DNA of 9,440 nt from Holosporales bacterium (lineage in GTDB: Bacteria; Pseudomonadota; Alphaproteobacteria; BNTO01): positions 1 to 9,440 of the forward strand of contig JAISCJ010000130.1 in NCBI GenBank assembly GCA_031265645.1, in the 5' to 3' direction. The translations under genes were made by a program, and so were the position numbers. Under the pieces are notes generated by a model. That model ran no database searches, was not told the origin of the DNA, and worked only from the letters and a program-made list of their open reading frames with translations. This document shows, piece after piece, positions 5,924-9,440 of this stretch (the stretch's first letter is position 1; every line of letters begins with the position of its first letter).

Positions 5924-7335
5924 TGATGAAGCTTTTATTTATCCTTCTTCTAGGTGTATTTACACACGGATGGTGCGTAGACAATGGCAACCCTACTGAA
6001 ACTTGCCAAACGACTGACAATCAAGGAAACCAGAAAGACGACTCAAGTCGCGATCCTGGTGATGTGAAAATATACGAACACACATTAAAGAATGGATTGA
6101 GAATTGTTGTCGTCCCCGTTGAGTCCAATGGGCGGATATATTTTGGAGTGTTATATGGCGTCGGATCGGTCGACGATCCAATGGGAAAGGTGGGGTTGTC
6201 ACATTTTTTAGAGCACATGATGTTCAAGGGAACAAAAAGCGTTTCAAAAGACCACCTACACTATTTGTTGAGCAAGTATTGTGTATCGTTTGGTGCGAAC
6301 ACGGATTGCGATTATACGCTGTACCACCATATCGTAAGAAAAGAATTTCTGTATTTAAGTCTGGTGATAGAGGCAGATAGGATGGTGAACTTGCGGATTG
6401 ACGATACGGAATTCGCGATCGAAAAAGGCGTCATACTCGAAGAAGCAGGGTTAAGAAACATAGATCCAACTAGCAGATACTTGAATGATGCAGGGGCAAG
6501 AATGTGGTATCTCTATTCACAATATGCCCCACCTGTCATTGGGACAACGTACACTATAGAAAATATCTCGCCAAAAGCATTGAGAAAACATTATAAGAAA
6601 TATTATGTTCCAAACAATGCAACGTTGATTTTTGTAGGTAACATTCAGATTGAAGAAGTTGTGCCAATTGCAGAGAAATATTTCGGACGCCTTAAGCCTT
6701 CGAAAGAACTAAAAAGGCGAGTCATTCCTGAACCGCTCAATACAGGAATACGCTATTTCATCGAAAAATCCGTTCCTGAGATAAAAACGCAAACGTTACA
6801 AATAAGTTATTCGTTTGACAAGAATATAGTTGTTGCACTTAAAGACATGAATATTGCAAGGTTTATGACGTTCATGCTGTTTGGTCCATATGGACTTACA
6901 AAAGTAATGAAAGATGAAAAAAATTTGATTTGTAGCGCTCGCATAGATTTAGGGTTTAATCGTGGAAATAAAGCATTTTTGTACATAACTTTATCATTGC
7001 GAGATGGAGTGGATCGACGTGTTGTCGAAAAAGAGTGTTTGGAAATCGTTCGAAATTTTAAGAAATTCTTAACAAATGACTTATTGCAAAAAGAAAAGGA
7101 AAAAGATTCAACTGGTTTTAAGTTTATGACGGATTCTCCTCAAGAATTGTTCGGCGAAATGGTTGGCCTTATGAAAGGCGAGTGTAGTTTAGACGATGCA
7201 AACAATAGGCCCAAAATTATTGATGATATCACGTTGGATGATCTGATAAACATGGCAGCAAAAATCTTTAGAGATGAAAACATGAATCACATGGTATACT
7301 CGCACCCAACGACGATTCGTTGCTTTGAATATTAG
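5923..7335 (+). CDS. M16B zinc metallopeptidase, catalytic subunit
   Basis: This 470-residue protein has a signal peptide (KLLFILLLGVF, residues 3-13, cleavage probably near residues 17-19), so it probably acts in the periplasm. Residues 94-98 are the inverted zinc motif HFLEH. The distal zinc-binding Glu is most likely E174 in VILEEAGLR. The C-terminal half is degenerate where the Arg/Tyr pair should be: it reads GLTKVMKDEKNLICSA, with Cys in place of the Tyr. It therefore appears to depend on the upstream subunit for substrate binding. Its start overlaps the upstream stop as TAATG, a classic translational-coupling arrangement that favours 1:1 synthesis. In this fold class the substrates are usually unfolded peptides that fit the closed chamber; the actual substrate is unknown. 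A hydrophilic linker (residues 20-47) follows the signal peptide. Confidence 0.92.
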   Translation: MMKLLFILLLGVFTHGWCVDNGNPTETCQTTDNQGNQKDDSSRDPGDVKIYEHTLKNGLRIVVVPVESNGRIYFGVLYGVGSVDDPMGKVGLSHFLEHMMFKGTKSVSKDHLHYLLSKYCVSFGANTDCDYTLYHHIVRKEFLYLSLVIEADRMVNLRIDDTEFAIEKGVILEEAGLRNIDPTSRYLNDAGARMWYLYSQYAPPVIGTTYTIENISPKALRKHYKKYYVPNNATLIFVGNIQIEEVVPIAEKYFGRLKPSKELKRRVIPEPLNTGIRYFIEKSVPEIKTQTLQISYSFDKNIVVALKDMNIARFMTFMLFGPYGLTKVMKDEKNLICSARIDLGFNRGNKAFLYITLSLRDGVDRRVVEKECLEIVRNFKKFLTNDLLQKEKEKDSTGFKFMTDSPQELFGEMVGLMKGECSLDDANNRPKIIDDITLDDLINMAAKIFRDENMNHMVYSHPTTIRCFEY

Positions 7336-7417
7336 TCAGAGATCCCTGCCATAAAATAATCGAGACTTGCATCCTGCAGAACTACTACGTTTACAACCTG
7401 CACTAGAATAAAACCTT

Positions 7418-7465
7418 ATAAATACAACTTGTCTATCCTTGATAAATACAACTTGTCTATCCTTG
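7418..7465 (+). repeat. Two perfect 24-bp tandem copies
   Basis: The 24-base unit ATAAATACAACTTGTC...CCTTG occurs at 7418-7441 and again, with no mismatch, at 7442-7465. Perfect identity suggests a recent duplication. It lies 83 bases downstream of the M16 stop and 85 bases upstream of the GFYTG gene. Confidence 0.9.
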
Positions 7466-7471
7466 TATTTA
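7443..7471. promoter_or_regulatory. 9-bp inverted repeat overlapping the tandem duplication
   Basis: TAAATACAA (7443-7451) pairs perfectly with TTGTATTTA (7463-7471) around 11 bases. The left arm is also present in the first tandem copy, so the duplication gives two left half-sites and one right half-site. It may be an operator for the following small gene, or a weak terminator of the M16 operon. No U tract follows, so the operator reading is somewhat preferred. Confidence 0.4.
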
Positions 7472-7550
7472 ACGATACCGTGACCATGGGTGTTGGTTCC
7501 CTGTCTACTGCATGGTGTGGCGAAACGGGCTTTTTTTCATGGAGGGTAAC

Positions 7551-7859
7551 ATGAAGGGTGGTTTTTATACAGGGAGTTCTGGGTCAAGTGGATTTTACAC
7601 TGGAAGCTCAAGTTCGACTGGTTTTTACACGGGAGGTTCTTCAGGCACAACGCAAACGTACGACTTTAGCAAGGCTTGCAGCGTGCCATCTGTGCGTCCA
7701 ACAGATACTCACATAACGTTTAGTTCGCCGCCGTACGGGTCGCCTGGAGCTCAGGTGAATATACCGGTAAGCAGCGACACTACCTTTAGCGTATTTGGAG
7801 GCGCCAGTGGTAGTCATGGGGGTTATGCTGGGGTTGGTTTTTCACACAAGTTCGGGTAG
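7551..7859 (+). CDS. Small Gly/Ser-rich GFYTG-repeat protein, family unknown
   Basis: I do not recognise this family. The protein has 102 residues. After MKG come three decapeptides starting GFYTG (residues 4-33). A middle segment has a single Cys and several Pro. A Gly-rich end (TTFSVFGGASGSHGGYAGVGFSHKFG) alternates small and aromatic residues, like a terminal beta-strand of an outer-membrane barrel. No signal peptide is visible. The ATG at 7551 has a strong GGAGGG ribosome binding site four bases upstream; ATGs at 7512 and 7539 would add 13 or 4 residues but have no comparable site. It lies 85 bases before a broken HlyB-type exporter gene, so it may once have been that transporter's substrate. 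A structural or surface-associated role is equally possible. Confidence 0.75.
   Translation: MKGGFYTGSSGSSGFYTGSSSSTGFYTGGSSGTTQTYDFSKACSVPSVRPTDTHITFSSPPYGSPGAQVNIPVSSDTTFSVFGGASGSHGGYAGVGFSHKFG
7560..7649 (+). repeat. Three 30-bp coding repeats (GFYTG units)
   Basis: Units at 7560-7589, 7590-7619 and 7620-7649 each encode GFYTG followed by a Gly/Ser/Thr pentapeptide. Across the GFYTG part, four of five codons vary between units (GGT/GGA, TAT/TAC, ACA/ACT/ACG, GGG/GGA), and every change is synonymous. Confidence 0.85.
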
Positions 7860-7884
7860 TCAGGCGCTTACTGTTTAGCGTTAG

Positions 7885-7914
7885 AATTGGGGTCGACAAA
7901 TGCCAGCCTCAATT
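7885..7914 (+). terminator. Terminator-like hairpin after the GFYTG gene
   Basis: AATTGGGG (7885-7892) pairs with CCTCAATT (7907-7914) through seven Watson-Crick pairs and one G-U pair, and GTTTTAGG follows. Its right arm shares CCTCAATT with the hairpin at 4454-4480. It lies 26 bases beyond the GFYTG stop. The U tract is short, so strength is uncertain. Confidence 0.45.
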
Positions 7915-7944
7915 GTTTTAGGAAAGTTTTAATGTGGTCTGGCC

Positions 7945-8742
7945 GTGGGTTTTAGTGTTTTTTCAACAGCTCCGGTTAGGTTCGTTCTAAAGATAGTGGG
8001 CGGTTATGTCACTGAGTTGGCGAAAGCGTCTGCCGTTATTTTTGTGCTGAGAGTGATTCGACTCTCGTCCCCCTTATTTACGATGATATTGATAGATGAT
8101 GTTCTTCCGAATATGAGGAGGAACGTTTTATTTGTTGTTGTACTTGCCATGGTTGGGCTCTACGTTGTCGAAGCGATTTTGTCGGTGTTCGTTGATTGGA
8201 TGTTGTTTTCAACCACAACGAGGATGTCGAGTCACATATCATGTGATTTATTTTCTTCTGTTTTTAAATTGCCGCGAGGTTTCTTTTACACAAACCGAAC
8301 AGGGGACACTGTGTCCAAGCTTGGAGTGACTTCGACATTGCAGAGGATTCTTTCTGAAGAGCCGATGCACTTGGTAATGGACACGTTTTTCGGAATTGTG
8401 TTCATGTTTTTTCTTTTGCATTTGAGTCCAGTTTTAACGTTGTTTTCGGTGCTTATGGTTCCCGTAGAACTTTTTACGTCACACTTATGGACAAAAATTC
8501 GAATGACGAAAGCGGACAAGTCGGTCAACTTGGATAACATGCATAGCGGGACGTTAGTGGAGTCAATATCTGGCGCGGAAACGATATATCAGACGGAGTC
8601 ATCAAGTTTTTTTTATCAAATTTGGTTGCGTGAAATTGTAGAAATTATTAAAAACTCTGTTTCCTTAAAGAAAATCGATACAATCTTTTCGATAATATTT
8701 GGGTTCATTTCGCAATTTTCTTCGATATTTATGTGGATATGA
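7945..8742 (+). pseudogene. Truncated HlyB-type ABC exporter, membrane domain only
   Basis: The 265 residues align in order with the membrane domain of type I secretion ABC exporters of the HlyB/RTX-toxin or bacteriocin family. Landmarks are PLFTMILIDDVLP (residues 43-55), KLPRGFFYTNRTGDTVSKLG near residues 108-127, a hydrophobic pair of segments around 145-175, and the LVESISGAETIYQTE coupling region near residues 204-218. Such proteins run to about 600-700 residues, ending in an ATPase domain with Walker A, signature and Walker B. Here the frame stops at FMWI, where the last membrane helix should continue, and no ATPase is present downstream. The N-terminal C39-like domain is also absent. 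A TAA at 7930 and the GTG at 7945 bound the start. It is almost certainly a non-functional remnant. Confidence 0.8.
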
Positions 8743-8805
8743 TGACCTTATCATTGAAGTTTACGTTTGTGTTGATGATTTTTTGACAGCACAAATACGG
8801 TTGAC
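8738..8805 (+). pseudogene. Possible transposase N-terminal fragment (IS982-like)
   Basis: In the frame beginning at 8738 the DNA reads YDDLIIEVYVCVDDFLTA directly across the point where the ABC exporter breaks off. The pattern L-I-x-x-x-(F/Y)-x-x-V-D-D-F resembles the start of IS982-family transposases. The likeness runs into the hairpin repeat after about 20 residues and no start codon or catalytic residues remain. This is a weak, memory-based match. If correct, an insertion sequence landed in the exporter gene and was later mostly deleted. Confidence 0.3.
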
Positions 8806-8812
8806 TACTAAT
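8783..8812 (+). promoter_or_regulatory. Candidate promoter in front of repeat copy 2
   Basis: A consensus -35 TTGACA (8783-8788) is followed 18 bases later by ACTAAT (8807-8812), which matches four of six -10 positions. It would transcribe the whole nested-hairpin repeat. Copy 1 of the repeat has no equivalent -35 box. Confidence 0.3.
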
Positions 8813-8891
8813 GTCTGTCTCCGCCAGCTTAGGAATTTAACATAAATTAAAAGCAAGAATCGACAGACATTGTAGAAGCTTAATAATATGT
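8805..8891 (+). repeat. Nested-hairpin repeat element, copy 2
   Basis: The 60-base core (8811-8870) matches copy 1 except for one T-to-G change and one shifted A. That shift moves an A from the stem side into the loop (CATAA-TTAAAAAGC versus CATAAA-TTAAAAGC), keeping both the 60-base length and the inner TTTAA/TTAAA pairing. The outer ATGTCTGTC/GACAGACAT arms are identical to copy 1. CTAC (8804-8807) and GTAG (8872-8875) continue the stem. At the right edge TCGACA (8860-8865) and TAATAT (8884-8889) are 18 bases apart and promoter-like, pointing towards tRNA-Val. Confidence 0.75.
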
Positions 8892-9170
8892 CGAAGGCAA
8901 AAAAAAAGGCTAAACTATAGGGCTCCCATATGAAACCTAGGATTATTTCAGGGCAAAAACCCTGCAAAGCAAAGGTTTATCCTATGTGTTTCAGATGGAA
9001 TATGTATAAGCTGGCTTGATGGAATACGTTAACATTACAAATCCACCATGTTGCATTAATCCGAACAGTATGTTACCGATTAAGTTATGGTACATACAGT
9101 ATTCGCCGAAGATAGGGGCGCGAATAAAAATGGCAAGGGGGCTTGTGTTTCTGCATGGGCTAGGTTTGTC
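8892..9170. other. Gene-poor stretch before tRNA-Val
   Basis: I see no convincing gene. An A9 run lies at 8899-8907. A 53-codon open frame (9019-9180) has no ribosome binding site, matches nothing I recognise, and runs into the tRNA, so I do not call it. The region also holds the hairpin listed at 8933-8978. With the preceding 150 bases, the whole interval from 8743 to 9170 appears to be transposon debris and spacer. Confidence 0.5.
8933..8978. repeat. Two-tier stem-loop of unknown role
   Basis: AAACCT (8933-8938) pairs with AGGTTT (8973-8978), and inside it CAGGG (8949-8953) pairs with CCCTG (8960-8964) around CAAAAA. An alternative pairing of TAGGAT (8938-8943) with ATCCTA (8979-8984) would compete with the outer stem. 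It could be a processed RNA structure or chance; no U tract follows on either strand. Confidence 0.3.
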
Positions 9171-9245
9171 GGGCGATTAGCTCAGTGGTAGAGCATCTCG
9201 TTTACACCGAGGGGGTCGGCGGTTCAATCCCGTCATCGCCCACCA
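9171..9245 (+). tRNA. tRNA-Val (anticodon UAC)
   Basis: The cloverleaf is complete. The acceptor stem is GGGCGAT/ATCGCCC, the D arm GCTC-AGTGGTA-GAGC, and the anticodon stem TCTCG/CGAGG closes by one G-U pair around TTTACAC. The anticodon TAC (9203-9205) reads the Val codon GUA and, if U34 is modified, other GUN codons. The T arm is GGCGG-TTCAATC-CCGTC with one G-U pair. The discriminator A and CCA (9243-9245) are encoded in the DNA. A T7 run follows within a few bases and may help termination. Confidence 0.97.
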
Positions 9246-9440
9246 TATTTTTTTAGGTACGTACGGGTCATGGAGACTTTTGGCAATTTCCAGGTCCGAA
9301 AACCCTATGTTTTGCGGGGTGTAGCGTATCTTGTATTTTCAGATAATTTTATAGGAATCGTCTCCGTGCCCCGGATGTGGGTGTTTTTATGCTAGCAGAG
9401 ACCAAATGTTCTCCGCTGCTTACGGGTCAGAATCGGTCTC
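9246..9440. other. Region downstream of tRNA-Val, no gene seen
   Basis: No supported gene lies here; a 41-codon frame at 9270-9395 lacks a ribosome binding site and recognisable features. The palindrome GTACGTAC sits near 9257-9264. TACGGGTCA occurs at both 9262-9270 and 9421-9429. GGAGAC (9272-9277) mirrors GTCTCC (9360-9365), and GAGACC (9398-9403) mirrors GGTCTC (9435-9440). These short matches may be accidental. Confidence 0.4.

Noticed and set aside
9019..9180. 53-codon open frame ending inside tRNA-Val
   Set aside because: It has no ribosome binding site or recognisable motif, and it overlaps the tRNA.
9230..9245. tRNA-Val 3' end as a phage or island attachment site
   Set aside because: No second copy of the tRNA 3' end and no integrase gene are present in the window.
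1..9440. CRISPR array
   Set aside because: The repeats seen are either two dispersed copies or in-frame coding repeats; there is no array of regular repeats and unique spacers.

Overview
The window looks like a moderately AT-rich alphaproteobacterial chromosome, probably from a host-associated lineage of the Holosporales type. This lineage call is inference. It rests on an alphaproteobacterial-style RecA, an adjacent pair of M16B peptidase genes, a secreted BspA-like leucine-rich-repeat protein, a type VI secretion (T6SS) component, and decaying transporter and possible transposon fragments. No marker fixes the genus.

Layout. Positions 3-104 (+) appear to be the tail of a gene entering from the left. 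Next is a secreted LRR_5/BspA-like protein (132-1172, +) with seven units of about 22 residues. It converges with recA (1384-2493, -); a long hairpin with a minus-strand U tract lies between them. A 409-bp divergent intergenic region separates recA from tssK (2903-4264, +), a T6SS baseplate gene standing alone here. tssK carries a C9 tract in its coding sequence, and one added or lost C would truncate the protein.

After an intergenic region with the first copy of a roughly 85-bp nested-hairpin repeat, a perfect inverted repeat and a terminator-like hairpin, come two translationally coupled M16B peptidase genes (4559-5923 and 5923-7335, +). The first lacks the zinc motif but keeps the Arg/Tyr substrate-binding signature. 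The second has HFLEH but has lost that signature. Together they look like one obligate heterodimeric envelope protease.

The right third is accessory-like. It holds a 24-bp tandem duplication overlapping a 9-bp inverted repeat, a small Gly/Ser-rich protein (7551-7859, +) with three GFYTG decapeptide repeats, and the membrane half of an HlyB-type exporter truncated before its ATPase (7945-8742, +). A possible transposase 5' remnant, the second copy of the hairpin repeat and a gene-poor stretch lead to tRNA-Val(UAC) at 9171-9245.

The items least explained by known families are the GFYTG protein, the two-copy nested-hairpin element with a promoter-like right edge, and the C9 tract in tssK.
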